Shown: positions 1-6,279, numbered from the stretch's first letter. The stretch: 10,032 nt of DNA from CAZEJK01 sp964512045 (GCA_964512045.1 CAZEJK010000185.1:1-10032); one strand, 5' to 3'. Program-made: numbers and translations. Notes: a model not told the origin generated them from the letters alone.

Positions 1-590
1 GGCGGTAGTTTCCGATGGAGGGCTAGCCCTAGGTCAAGAATCGTAATCCTTTTGCCATCTGCTAGTTCGATAAATGGCTCGTCCTTCGGAACACCCTTTA
101 AGACTGGCGACGGTTTTCCATCGGCAAAGACCAAATCGATCTTCGTGACATCCACTTTGGTGTGGTTGAAGCAAATACCTTCGGGCATGAACCAGTCTGG
201 AACATAAACACTGTCATCGTTGTACATAACGAGCGGAAATACCTTATGAGCTAGGCACTTCTTGATCGCTGATTTCGTGAAGCCAGAAGTGCTAACTATG
301 GCTATGTTGTCAACATTGCAGTCGTTTGCCTTCAACACCAATGCTTCAATGATGTTCGGGCCAATTGCCCTCGCATGGTCCTTACACTCGATTGCGGCAA
401 GGACAGCACCACCTTTGGTTTGGTGTCGAGTCACATCGAAGTCTCGGCCTTCCTCCGCAACCTCATCCCAAACGGGCATGTTCAATTGGACGACGGAATG
501 TGGATGTTCGACGGATTCAATCATCGCGATGATTCGTTCCAGCCTGTGTCCCTTCTCCGTTGTCGACACCATCGCTGGCACCTGACCCAT
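1..590 (-). CDS. PD-(D/E)XK restriction-endonuclease-like protein (Mrr-type), cassette 3, 3' end outside window
   Basis: I read an open frame of 196 codons from ATG at 590-588 to the left edge with no stop. A PD-(D/E)XK nuclease core is visible: the region around D50/D52 (RDFDVT), a glycine turn (G60-G61), then E68-C69-K70 in IECKDH, followed by helix and strand segments ending in IVSTSGFTKSA (about 100-110). That last segment is typical of Mrr_cat/restriction-endonuclease folds. Such proteins cut foreign, often modified, DNA. A cleavage-independent or repair role is possible. No partner methyltransferase is visible, so a modification-dependent (type IV-like) enzyme or a solitary nuclease is a reasonable inference. 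An in-frame TAG lies directly before the ATG, and the ATG overlaps the attC R' box (GTTAGATG), so the gene has no ribosome site of its own inside the cassette. M7 (572 region) is an alternative start. Base composition is less GC-rich than in the genes right of 3500. Confidence 0.78.
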   Translation of the reverse strand, partial: MGQVPAMVSTTEKGHRLERIIAMIESVEHPHSVVQLNMPVWDEVAEEGRDFDVTRHQTKGGAVLAAIECKDHARAIGPNIIEALVLKANDCNVDNIAIVSTSGFTKSAIKKCLAHKVFPLVMYNDDSVYVPDWFMPEGICFNHTKVDVTKIDLVFADGKPSPVLKGVPKDEPFIELADGKRITILDLGLALHRKLP

Positions 591-663
591 CTAACGACTG
601 GAGTTCAGCGGACGCGAGCCGCGCTCGCGCGGGTCGCGGTCCGCTGGAACGCACATGTTAGGC
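589..663 (-). other. attC recombination site at the end of cassette 2
   Basis: On the minus strand: R'' GCCTAAC (663-657), L'' arm GTTCCAGCGGAC, a variable stem of about ten pairs with one mismatch (GCGACCCGCG against CGCGGCTCGC), L' arm GTCCGCTGAACTC, and R' GTTAGAT (595-589). Total length is 75 bases. R'' and R' match the attC consensus RYYYAAC...GTTRRRY, and the L arms pair with an extra unpaired base, as IntI needs to choose the bottom strand of the folded site. The R' box runs straight into the start codon of the next cassette. Confidence 0.9.
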
Positions 664-667
664 ATGG

Positions 668-1318
668 CTAAGGGTAGTCCACGCAGGTATTTAACTGTCC
701 GCACTTGGTGCACTTGAATACGAAGCAACACACCCCCCATTCAGAAGAAGAGTCTTCGGGCCAGAGAATACGGTATTCAGGATGGATGGACCCGATGAAG
801 AGGTCGTGACCGTTCCCATTCGCGCGATGGTTGAAATCCCGAGGTTGCCAGGGCCCCAGAAAGATCATGAACTCGCCACAGTGGTGTGGCCAGGCGACCT
901 CGTTCCAGGTTGGGAAATCGGGAGTCCGACGGAGTTCAACAATCGAAGCTGCCTCGATGGTGGGATGTTGCTGCGGCTCTGCGGATTTGATGTCAACCGG
1001 TTTGCCGGACGAAGAGACAATTACAACCTCCTCATCCTCGGGCGGTGGGCCATAGTGTTCGAGGCCTGACGCGGCAAGATATCCAGCGGAAGTGATGTGG
1101 AAGAACTCAAACCGCCCTTCACGCAAGCAGCTGAAGCAGCCGACACCCGACCTGAGGCAGCCGACAGCCGACCTGAGATCGGGATCCTCCAAGCTGTCGG
1201 AGTCTGCCGTGCCCAAATCGAAGCACCTACCGGTTTTTCCGCAAAGTGAGCAGGTTCGATCTCCATCGAGAAGACCTCGCATCTCGGATTCCGGTGCTTC
1301 AAACAACCTGAATCGCAC
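668..1318 (-). CDS. CbrC-family (PF03691/UPF0167-type) cysteine-rich protein, cassette 2
   Basis: Predicted 216 residues. The pattern fits the CbrC family, whose E. coli member is linked to colicin E2 tolerance: an N-terminal CxxC (C23/C26, TCSLCGKTG), a second CxxC (C61/C64, GCFSCLREG), then ELRRTPDFPTWNE and the W-P-H-H-C block (about 143-147) followed by FLG, and a C-terminal C203/C206 pair (KCTKCG). The cysteine pairs suggest zinc binding; the biochemical role of the family is not settled. I chose GTG at 1318-1316 because a strong AAGGAGG (1329-1323) lies four bases upstream. The frame stays open to GTG at 1366, but that extension is attC sequence (GTCCGCTGAACTC read as codons) and is unlikely to be translated from there. 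TAG stop at 670-668 lies four bases from the attC, so this is a compact cassette. Confidence 0.75.
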   Translation of the reverse strand: MRFRLFEAPESEMRGLLDGDRTCSLCGKTGRCFDLGTADSDSLEDPDLRSAVGCLRSGVGCFSCLREGRFEFFHITSAGYLAASGLEHYGPPPEDEEVVIVSSSGKPVDIKSAEPQQHPTIEAASIVELRRTPDFPTWNEVAWPHHCGEFMIFLGPWQPRDFNHRANGNGHDLFIGSIHPEYRILWPEDSSSEWGVCCFVFKCTKCGQLNTCVDYP

Positions 1319-1336
1319 GGGACCTCCTTGAGGATG

Positions 1337-1405
1337 GCCTAACGTTTCGAGTTCAGCGGACACCACCCGCCCCGGGTGGGGGTCCGCTGGAATGAGTTGT
1401 TGGGC
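1337..1405 (-). other. attC recombination site at the end of cassette 1
   Basis: On the minus strand: R'' GCCCAAC (1405-1399), L'' arm ATTCCAGCGGAC, a short variable stem (CCACCCG paired with CGGGTGG around a three-base loop), L' arm GTCCGCTGAACTC, and R' GTTAGGC (1343-1337). Total length is 69 bases. The L arms are almost identical to those of the other attC at 589-663, while the terminal stem differs. Homogeneous attC arms within one array are usual in chromosomal integrons rather than in mixed mobile arrays. Confidence 0.92.
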
Positions 1406-1429
1406 GATTCTTGCGAGTCCACGGGATCT

Positions 1430-1897
1430 CTACCGATTGCTCGAAATCTCGGCGAACAGTTGTGTCGCAGCGGCGTGAATTTCGTCCGGCGCCATTTCAC
1501 GGAGTTTGGTTGCGATGCCCCATTCATGACCAAACGGGTCACGAACGCGCGCAAATCGTTCACCCCAGAACATGTCGGCGGGATCCAATAGTACGGTCGA
1601 ACCATTGTTTTTCATGGTCTCGACCATCGCGTCACAATCATCGACATACAGATGAATCGCGACCGTTGTGGCACCGAGCCGATTTGGACTTGGTGTACCA
1701 CCGTGTTCCGGGAGTTCTTCGCTAACGAAGAATCTCGAGTTTCCCATCCGAAATTCACAGTGCATGACTCTCCCATCCGGCATGTTGAGCAGGACCTGCG
1801 GAACAACTCCGAAGATCCGAGAATAGAACTCGATCGCTTGGTCGGCTCCATCAATACTCAGGTACGGGACGAATTCACAGGTTGACAGTGTCGGCAT
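1430..1897 (-). CDS. VOC-family (PhnB/glyoxalase-fold) protein, cassette 1
   Basis: A 155-residue protein of the vicinal oxygen chelate fold. It begins with the PhnB-like FVPYLSIDGADQAIEFYSRIFG (9-30), has a central HLYVDDCDAMVETMKNNG segment (82-99) that starts the second beta-alpha-beta-beta-beta half, and ends in WGERFARVRDPFGHEWGIAT (111-130), a PhnB/YdcG-subfamily signature. VOC proteins include lyases, dioxygenases and drug-binding or drug-modifying resistance proteins; nothing visible fixes the substrate. ATG at 1897 is preceded by AAGGAG (1913-1908) with ten bases between. This is the first cassette after attI, the position usually best expressed in an integron. The stop (1432-1430) lies 24 bases before the attC. 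Function beyond the fold is unassigned. Confidence 0.88.
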   Translation of the reverse strand: MPTLSTCEFVPYLSIDGADQAIEFYSRIFGVVPQVLLNMPDGRVMHCEFRMGNSRFFVSEELPEHGGTPSPNRLGATTVAIHLYVDDCDAMVETMKNNGSTVLLDPADMFWGERFARVRDPFGHEWGIATKLREMAPDEIHAAATQLFAEISSNR

Positions 1898-1940
1898 GTC
1901 GTATTTGCTCCTTGGATCGAGTGTATCTGGAGCGGGTCCC

Positions 1941-1962
1941 GCCCAACTCTGTTATTAGGTAG
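1941..1962 (-). other. attI-like recombination core
   Basis: On the minus strand this reads CTACCTAATAACAGAGTTGGGC, ending in a GTTRRRY core (GTTGGGC, 1947-1941). AACAGAGTTGGGC resembles the attI core of class 1 integrons (AACAAAGTTAGRY). There is no GTCCGCT arm before it, unlike the two attC sites, so it is not an attC end. Cassette 1 starts exactly here. The site lies about 215 bases after the intI stop rather than before the intI start. The extent of attI beyond the core, including any accessory integrase sites, is not defined by what I can see. Confidence 0.7.
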
Positions 1963-2162
1963 CAAGCTGGTTGGGGGGAAATGGGGTTGGGGGTGCGACG
2001 TTTTTGTATCTTCGTTGGTGGACAAGTGGTTGGGAGCGCATTGTTTGTTGCCTCGTGGGTTGGGGTCAATGGTGCGGTGGGTGCGACCTATGTCTTGGTG
2101 GGATAGGTTGCTGGGTGTGCTGGGGCTTTTGGAGCGGGTGGTGCGGCATTGGGGTGTGCAGG
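1963..2162 (-). promoter_or_regulatory. C-rich, G-poor stretch between intI and attI (attI arm and/or Rho site candidate)
   Basis: No gene is visible here. By hand count, bases 1971-2160 of the plus strand hold about 88 G and only 23 C, so the minus-strand transcript leaving intI is strongly C-rich and G-poor for about 190 bases. It contains GGGTGCGAC (1991-1999, 2079-2087), repeated once more as GAGTGCGAC inside the end of intI (2227-2235). A C-rich, poorly structured transcript is the usual makeup of a Rho-utilisation site; repeated motifs beside attI could equally be integrase-binding sites. I found no convincing sigma-70 promoter reading into cassette 1, so the source of cassette transcription is unknown. 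Confidence 0.35.
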
Positions 2163-2996
2163 TCAGTACTCAAGCTGTTGATCGGATGTGGATCGGGTGT
2201 CTGGCGTGGCGTAGCGATGGTGCGGTGAGTGCGACCTCACTCGGTCTGGAGTGGTCCGGTTGGTGGCAGGCTGGGGTTGGGTTGTGTCGAGGGCGGCGGT
2301 GAGGGTGTCGTAGGGGCTGCGGACGCCGCGGCCGCCGACCTCGTTGAGGACGTGGGTGTAGATCATGGTGGTGGAGACGTCGCGGTGGCCGAGGAGCTCC
2401 TGGATGGTACGGATGTCGTAGCCATCAGCGAGCAGGTGGGTGGCAAACGAGTGGCGGAGCGTGTGGCAGGAGACGCGCTTCGTGAGTCCGGCCGCGCGTG
2501 CAGCAGTGGTGACGGCTCGCTGTGGGAGGCTGCGGTGCAGGTGGTGCCGGTGGATCTCGCCGGAGCGGGGGTCGGTCGAGAGGGAGCCGGAGGCGAAGAC
2601 CCACTGCCAGCGCCAGTCCCTTGCGGCGCTGGTGTACTTGCGGGCAAGGGCGTCGGGGAGCCAGACGGTGCCGTGGCCGGCGTCAACGTCGGCGGCGTGC
2701 TGCTGGCGACGGCGCTCGAGGTGCTCGCCGAGCTCGTCGACGAGCGCACCGGGGAGCATCGTGCGGCGGTCCTTGCCGCCCTTGCCGTTGCGCACGATGA
2801 TCAGCTTCAAGCCGAAGTCGACGTCCTGGACGCGCAGGCGGAGGGCCTCCATGAGGCGGAGGCCGGCGCCGTAGAGCAGGTTGGCGACGAGCCGGTGCTG
2901 CCCGTCCATGTGGGCGAGGAGCTGCCGGATTGTGGCATAAACAGAGTGTAAATCCGTGAGGTCAGGCTGTAAACCGGGGCGGTGGCCCGGAGGCAT
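2163..2996 (-). CDS. intI: Integron integrase (tyrosine recombinase), N-terminally incomplete
   Basis: A 277-residue frame carrying the full catalytic domain of IntI: R47 in LLYGAGLRLMEALRLRVQDV, K72/K75 in NGKGGKDRR, the IntI-specific insert at about 113-160 (LPDALARKYTSAARDWRWQW ... then PRSGEIHRHHL), H178-x-x-R181 (CHTLRHSFATHLL), H204 (LLGHRDVSTT) and the nucleophile Y213 (MIYTH). The insert separates IntI from XerC/XerD and contacts the extrahelical bases of folded attC. Normal IntI proteins are about 320-340 residues; here homology starts near residue 23 (IRQLLAHMDG), and the upstream 22 codons and all three minus frames up to about 3250 show no IntI-like core-binding domain. ATG 2996 is simply the first start after a TGA. 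A tail after VRSPYD (from about 231) is longer than usual and rich in T, P and R. The gene is likely non-functional unless the 5' part is a mis-assembly. Confidence 0.88.
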   Translation of the reverse strand: MPPGHRPGLQPDLTDLHSVYATIRQLLAHMDGQHRLVANLLYGAGLRLMEALRLRVQDVDFGLKLIIVRNGKGGKDRRTMLPGALVDELGEHLERRRQQHAADVDAGHGTVWLPDALARKYTSAARDWRWQWVFASGSLSTDPRSGEIHRHHLHRSLPQRAVTTAARAAGLTKRVSCHTLRHSFATHLLADGYDIRTIQELLGHRDVSTTMIYTHVLNEVGGRGVRSPYDTLTAALDTTQPQPATNRTTPDRVRSHSPHHRYATPDTRSTSDQQLEY

Positions 2997-3470
2997 GCGT
3001 ACCGGGCTCGACGGTGTCGCGATGACACGGTGTGGTGGTGCTCAGTGAGGGTGCGCGGTCCCGCCTGGATCGGGGTTGGGCGACGCTGCGAGTGTTGAGG
3101 CGGCCCGAGATGTCGGCAGACGCCGACTCTGGGTGGCTTGTGCAGAGGCACGTCGTTTCTTTTGAGCATGTTGGCTGCGGGATGAGACGTGGACCGCTGG
3201 CTGGGGAGCATGATGCGTCAAGCACAGCTACCGCAGCCTGTTGACATTGCGAAGTATCAGAAAAATAGCACCTTATCGAAAAACGGCCAAAACTTTTTCC
3301 GTGGTGCCGTGCAGTCTCATCTGTTGCTCTCAGTTTAGCGGTCTCGTAGTGGAGAATCAAGGCTTGCGAGTACAACGATAAAGTCAGGATATCGTCGACA
3401 AATTTGAAGCCGTGAGGAGTGTGGGGGCCCACGGGCTTGGGGTCGGGCAGCGGACGTCGGGTAGGCTGCA
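2997..3470. other. Region without a convincing gene between intI and the regulator gene
   Basis: About 470 bases. In a normal integrase, the N-terminal 100 or so residues would lie at 2997-3250, but I find no IntI-like peptide in any minus frame there, and open frames in this stretch look like chance. A weak hairpin (GCCCGG 2985-2990 against CCGGGC 3002-3007) lies at the start of the intI frame and lacks a T tract. The part from 3240 to 3400 is visibly richer in A and T and contains a minus-strand promoter candidate listed separately. I see no tRNA, insertion-sequence ends or CRISPR repeats. Confidence 0.4.
3262..3290 (-). promoter_or_regulatory. Candidate sigma-70 promoter pointing toward intI
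   Basis: On the minus strand TTGGCC (3290-3285) and TATTTT (3267-3262) are separated by exactly 17 bases within a locally A/T-rich stretch. The element would read toward the intI frame, about 265 bases upstream of its ATG. That distance fits an original promoter whose first 300 bases of gene have been replaced or degraded, but both hexamers are imperfect. No LexA box is obvious. Confidence 0.3.
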
Positions 3471-3520
3471 AACTGGTCGGTAGAAAGTTGTGCCAGACTG
3501 GTTGTTGGCACAGTCCAGTT
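3471..3520 (+). promoter_or_regulatory. Candidate operator repeats upstream of the MocR-type gene
   Basis: Between 3471 and 3520 the motif ACTGGT occurs twice as a direct repeat (3472-3477 and 3497-3502), the second inside a palindrome CCAGACTGG (3493-3501) which is nested in TGCCA (3491-3495) ... TGGCA (3506-3510); an inverted CCAGTT follows (3515-3520). MocR/GabR regulators typically bind spaced short direct repeats just upstream of the gene they control, often their own. Position and repeat pattern fit such an operator, but the assignment is inference. Confidence 0.35.
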
Positions 3521-3542
3521 CGGCTCGTAGGGTGGAGGCGTC

Positions 3543-5032
3543 ATGTTGCTGATCGCGTTGGACCGTTCGAGCTCGACCCCGCTGCACCGTCAGATCGTGG
3601 AGCGGCTGGTGGAGGCGGTTGAGGCCGGGACCGTCGGGCCCGGGGAGCGGCTGCCGTCGACCCGGCGGCTGGCCCGGATGTGCGAGGTGCACCGGTCGAC
3701 GGTGGCGCTGGCGTACCAGCAGCTGTGGTCGTTGGGGTACGTGGAGCTTCGCCAGGGTGCGCGGCCGCGGGTGCGCGACCGGATGGCGATCGCGGGGATG
3801 GAGCGAGCGGCGGGCTCGGGGCCGGAGTGGACCGAACGTGCCACGGAGGTGAGTGGCGAGCTGCTGCAGTGGCACCGCAAGCGGCCGTTCGCACGCGGTG
3901 GAGATGTCGACGGCGTGGTGTCGTTCGCCCGGCTGGACGTCGATCCGCGGCTGTATCCGGTGGCGGCGGTGCGCACCCGGCTGGCGCGGCTGGTGGCCGA
4001 GTCCGGGCACGAGCTGCTCGGCTACGGCGATCCGGCGGGGTACCGGCCGTTGCGCGAGCTGCTGGTCCGCCGGCTGGCGCAGCACGGCGTGGTGGTGACG
4101 CCGGAGGAGGTGCTGCTGACCAACGGCTCGCAGCACGCGATCGATCTGGTGCTGCGGGTGCTGACGGCGCCCGGAGATCGGGTGGTGGTGGAGGCGCCGA
4201 CGTACGACTACCTGCCGCCGTTGCTGCGGCTGCACCGGCTCGAGGCGGTGGAGGTGCCGTTGGTGGCTGGCGGGATGGATCTCGACGCGTTGGAGGCGGC
4301 TCTGCGAGATCGTTCGCCGAAGCTGGTGTACACCATGCCGAGCTTCCAGAACCCGGCCGGAGTCACAACGGGCCAACCGCACCGGGAGCGGCTGCTGGCG
4401 TTGTGCGAGGCGCACGGGACTCCGTTGCTGGAGGACGGCTACGAGGAGGAGATGCAGTACTCCGGGGTCACGGTGCTGCCGATCAAGTCGATGGACCGGA
4501 AGCGGCTGGTGGCGTACTGCGGAACGTTCTCCAAGGCGCTGTTTCCAGGGCTTCGAGTGGGGTGGCTGGTGGCGGATCGGGGGCTCGTCGAGCGGGCGGC
4601 GGCGGTGTACCGCTGCACCGAGCTGTCGTCGCCGGTGCTGCTCCAGGCGGTGCTGGCCGAGCTGTGCCGCGACGGCATCTACGACCGGCACCTGGCGCGG
4701 ATGCACCGCACGTACCGCCGGCGGATGGCGGTGCTGCTCGAGGCGTTGGCGGCGCACGTGGCGCCGGAGTGGGCGCAGTGGGAGCCCCCGCAGGGCGGCT
4801 TTCTGGTGTGGCTCCGGCTGCGCCGTTGCCGCCGGGGATCGGGGCGGAGGCCCTGGAGGCGCAGCTCGCCGCGCATCGGGTGGCCGCAGCGGCGGGACGG
4901 TTCTTCTTTGCTTCGCCAACGGACGATGTCTGCCTGCGCCTGTCGATCTCTGCCCTGGCGAGCGAGGAGATCGAGGACGGTGTGCGGCGGCTGGGGCGTG
5001 CCCTGGCGGCGATCTACGGTGACGATCTGTGA
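3543..5032 (+). CDS. MocR/GabR-family transcriptional regulator with aminotransferase-like domain, frameshifted near its 3' end
   Basis: The N-terminal 80 residues form a GntR winged helix (PLHRQIVERLVEAVEAG, GERLPSTRRLARMCEVHRST, YQQLWSLGYVELRQGARPRV). The rest is a fold-type I aminotransferase domain: YGDPAGYRPLRE (161-172), LTNGSQHAIDLVLRVL (192-207), FQNPAGVTTG (268-277), D298/Y300 in LLEDGYEEE, and the PLP lysine K331 in GTFSKALFPGLRVGW. This class senses PLP and an amino-acid-like ligand and usually controls a neighbouring aminotransferase or vitamin B6 gene, which fits the gene just downstream. After LVWLRL (ending 4820) the reading frame must shift: the family-like C-terminus PLPPGIGAEALEAQ ... 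RLSISALASEEIEDGVRRLG is in another frame and stops at 5030-5032. One base appears to be missing near 4821-4825. With the shift corrected the protein is about 496 residues, normal for the family; unshifted, the frame runs to 5099 with an unrelated tail. ATG 3543 has GGAGG at 3534-3538. Confidence 0.9.
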
Positions 5033-5043
5033 GGAGGCGCGTG

Positions 5044-6279
5044 ATGGAGCTGTGGAGGACCAACCCGTTCGACAGCGACGTTCGGCCGGTGCGAGGTGAA
5101 GGCGCCATGCTGGTGGACAGTCGAGGACGCCGCTGGCTCGATCTGACGGCGGGTACCTGGTGCTCGGTGCTCGGGCATGGGCACCCGCGGTGGACCGCGG
5201 AGGTGGCGAGCCAGCTCGAGCGACTGGTGCACGTGGGCCCGACGCTGGTCACCGACGAGGTGGAGGTCGGCCTGGCAAAGCTGGCGGAGATCGTGCCCGA
5301 GGAGCTGTCGCGAGGGGTGTTCCTGAACACCGGGTCGGAGGCGGTGGAGCTCGGGCTGAAGATGGCCTGCGCGGCGACCGGTCGGTCGCGGGTGGCGGTT
5401 GTGGAGCGGTCGTACTTCGGCGCGACCATGACCGCGCTCGGTCTGTCGGAGGCCGGCAGGGCCGCCGAGTACGTGCCGAAGCCTGACGGTCTGCTCCGAC
5501 TACCCGCGCCGTGGTGCAGCCGCTGTCCGCACGCGCCGTGCGACGGGTCGTTCCCCTGCCTGGCGCCGCTCGAGCAGGAGGTGGACAGCGGTCGGGCCCG
5601 GTCTCTGGCGGCCGTGCTGTACGAGCCCGTGCTCGCCAACGGCGGGGTGATCGTGCCGCCTGAGGGGTACGGCGTCCGGCTGCGGGAGCTGGTGACGGCG
5701 GCGGGCGCGCTGCTCGTGGCCGATGAGGTGACCACCGGGATCGGCCGCACCGGGCGGTGGTTCGGGGTGGAGCACGACGGGATCGTGCCGGACGTGCTGG
5801 TGATCGGCAAGGCGATCGGGGCGGGGCTGCCGGTGGCGGCCGTGGTGTCAACGACAGAAGTGGAAGAGCGCTGCTCTCCGCGGCTGATGCACGTGCAGTC
5901 GCATCAGAACGACCCTTTCTCCGGGCGGGTTGCGGCGACGGTCATCGACATCCTGCAGCGGGAGCGGTTGGTGGAGCGTGCAGCCGAGCGCGGGGCGCAG
6001 CTCCGCGCGGCGCTGGAGGCGATTGCTGCGCGGTGCTCCGAGATCCGCGAGGTGCGAGGTCGAGGGCTGATGGTCGGTGTGGAGCTGACAGAGGCGGCGG
6101 CCGAACGTGGTCCACAGATCGCCGCCGAGCTGCTGGCCGATGGCTATCTGGTGAGCTACCAGCCACACAACCGCGCGTTCCGGCTGTTTCCGCCGTACGT
6201 GATCTCGTCGGAGGAGATCGAGCGGTTCGTTGCGGACCTCGAGAGAGTGCTCGGTGCACTGCGCCGGATGTCGGTGTGA
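5044..6279 (+). CDS. Class III (omega) aminotransferase, PLP-dependent
   Basis: A 411-residue cytosolic fold-type I PLP enzyme. Visible landmarks: NTGSEAVELGLKMA (95-108, phosphate-binding turn), SYFGATM (123-129), EPVLANGGVIVPPEGY (194-209), D227 in VADEVTTGIGRTGRWFGVEH (ring-nitrogen contact), the Schiff-base K256 in VLVIGKAIGAGLPVA, SHQNDPFSG (286-294) and GRGLMVGVEL (339-348). The family transfers the terminal or alpha amino group of GABA, ornithine, beta-amino acids, diamines and similar compounds to a keto acid; the substrate is not readable here. A four-cysteine patch, C158-x2-C161-x4-C166-x5-C172, sits in the middle and could bind metal or simply be a subfamily trait. ATG 5044 is six bases after AGGAGG (5032-5037), which overlaps the stop of the regulator gene; GTG 5029 and 5041 are less well placed. 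Cotranscription with the genes on both sides is likely. Confidence 0.92.
   Translation: MELWRTNPFDSDVRPVRGEGAMLVDSRGRRWLDLTAGTWCSVLGHGHPRWTAEVASQLERLVHVGPTLVTDEVEVGLAKLAEIVPEELSRGVFLNTGSEAVELGLKMACAATGRSRVAVVERSYFGATMTALGLSEAGRAAEYVPKPDGLLRLPAPWCSRCPHAPCDGSFPCLAPLEQEVDSGRARSLAAVLYEPVLANGGVIVPPEGYGVRLRELVTAAGALLVADEVTTGIGRTGRWFGVEHDGIVPDVLVIGKAIGAGLPVAAVVSTTEVEERCSPRLMHVQSHQNDPFSGRVAATVIDILQRERLVERAAERGAQLRAALEAIAARCSEIREVRGRGLMVGVELTEAAAERGPQIAAELLADGYLVSYQPHNRAFRLFPPYVISSEEIERFVADLERVLGALRRMSV

Larger units (their letters stand above)
1..2996 (-). mobile_element. Integron with intI, attI-like site and three cassettes (inverse orientation)
   Basis: An integron-type recombinase gene is followed on the same (minus) strand by an attI-like core and a cassette array with two complete attC sites. 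Inferred cut points (G^TTRRRY) are at 1947/1946, 1343/1342 and 595/594 on the minus strand, giving cassettes of about 604 bp (1946-1343) and 748 bp (1342-595) and a third that runs off the left edge. Every cassette gene reads leftward and ends a few to about 25 bases before its attC, the compact layout of true cassettes. In ordinary integrons intI faces away from its cassettes; here intI and the cassettes are co-directional and attI lies after the intI stop, as known for inverse integrons such as that of Treponema denticola. The array probably continues beyond base 1. Confidence 0.85.

Noticed and set aside
1319..1366. Upstream GTG start for the CbrC-family gene
   Set aside because: The added 16 codons are attC sequence and have no ribosome site, while GTG 1318 sits behind AAGGAGG.
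1941..1962. The site before cassette 1 as a third attC
   Set aside because: It has a GTTGGGC core but no paired L arms or terminal stem, so attI fits better.
1..2000. CRISPR array or insertion-sequence ends
   Set aside because: The only repeats are the two attC sites, which differ in their centres and are separated by genes; no regular spacers or terminal inverted repeats are seen.
2229..2951. Plus-strand open frame of 240 codons opposite intI
   Set aside because: The minus strand carries all integrase catalytic motifs in register, so this frame is a shadow.
2985..3007. Hairpin GCCCGG/CCGGGC as an intrinsic terminator
   Set aside because: Six pairs with an 11-base loop and no T tract on either strand.
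3241..3270. Plus-strand promoter with a perfect TTGACA (3241-3246)
   Set aside because: No acceptable -10 hexamer occurs 16-18 bases downstream.
3384..5810. Minus-strand open frame of about 800 codons
   Set aside because: It lies opposite the MocR and aminotransferase genes, is made mostly of R, P, H, Q and S, and has no recognisable motif; it is a GC-rich shadow.
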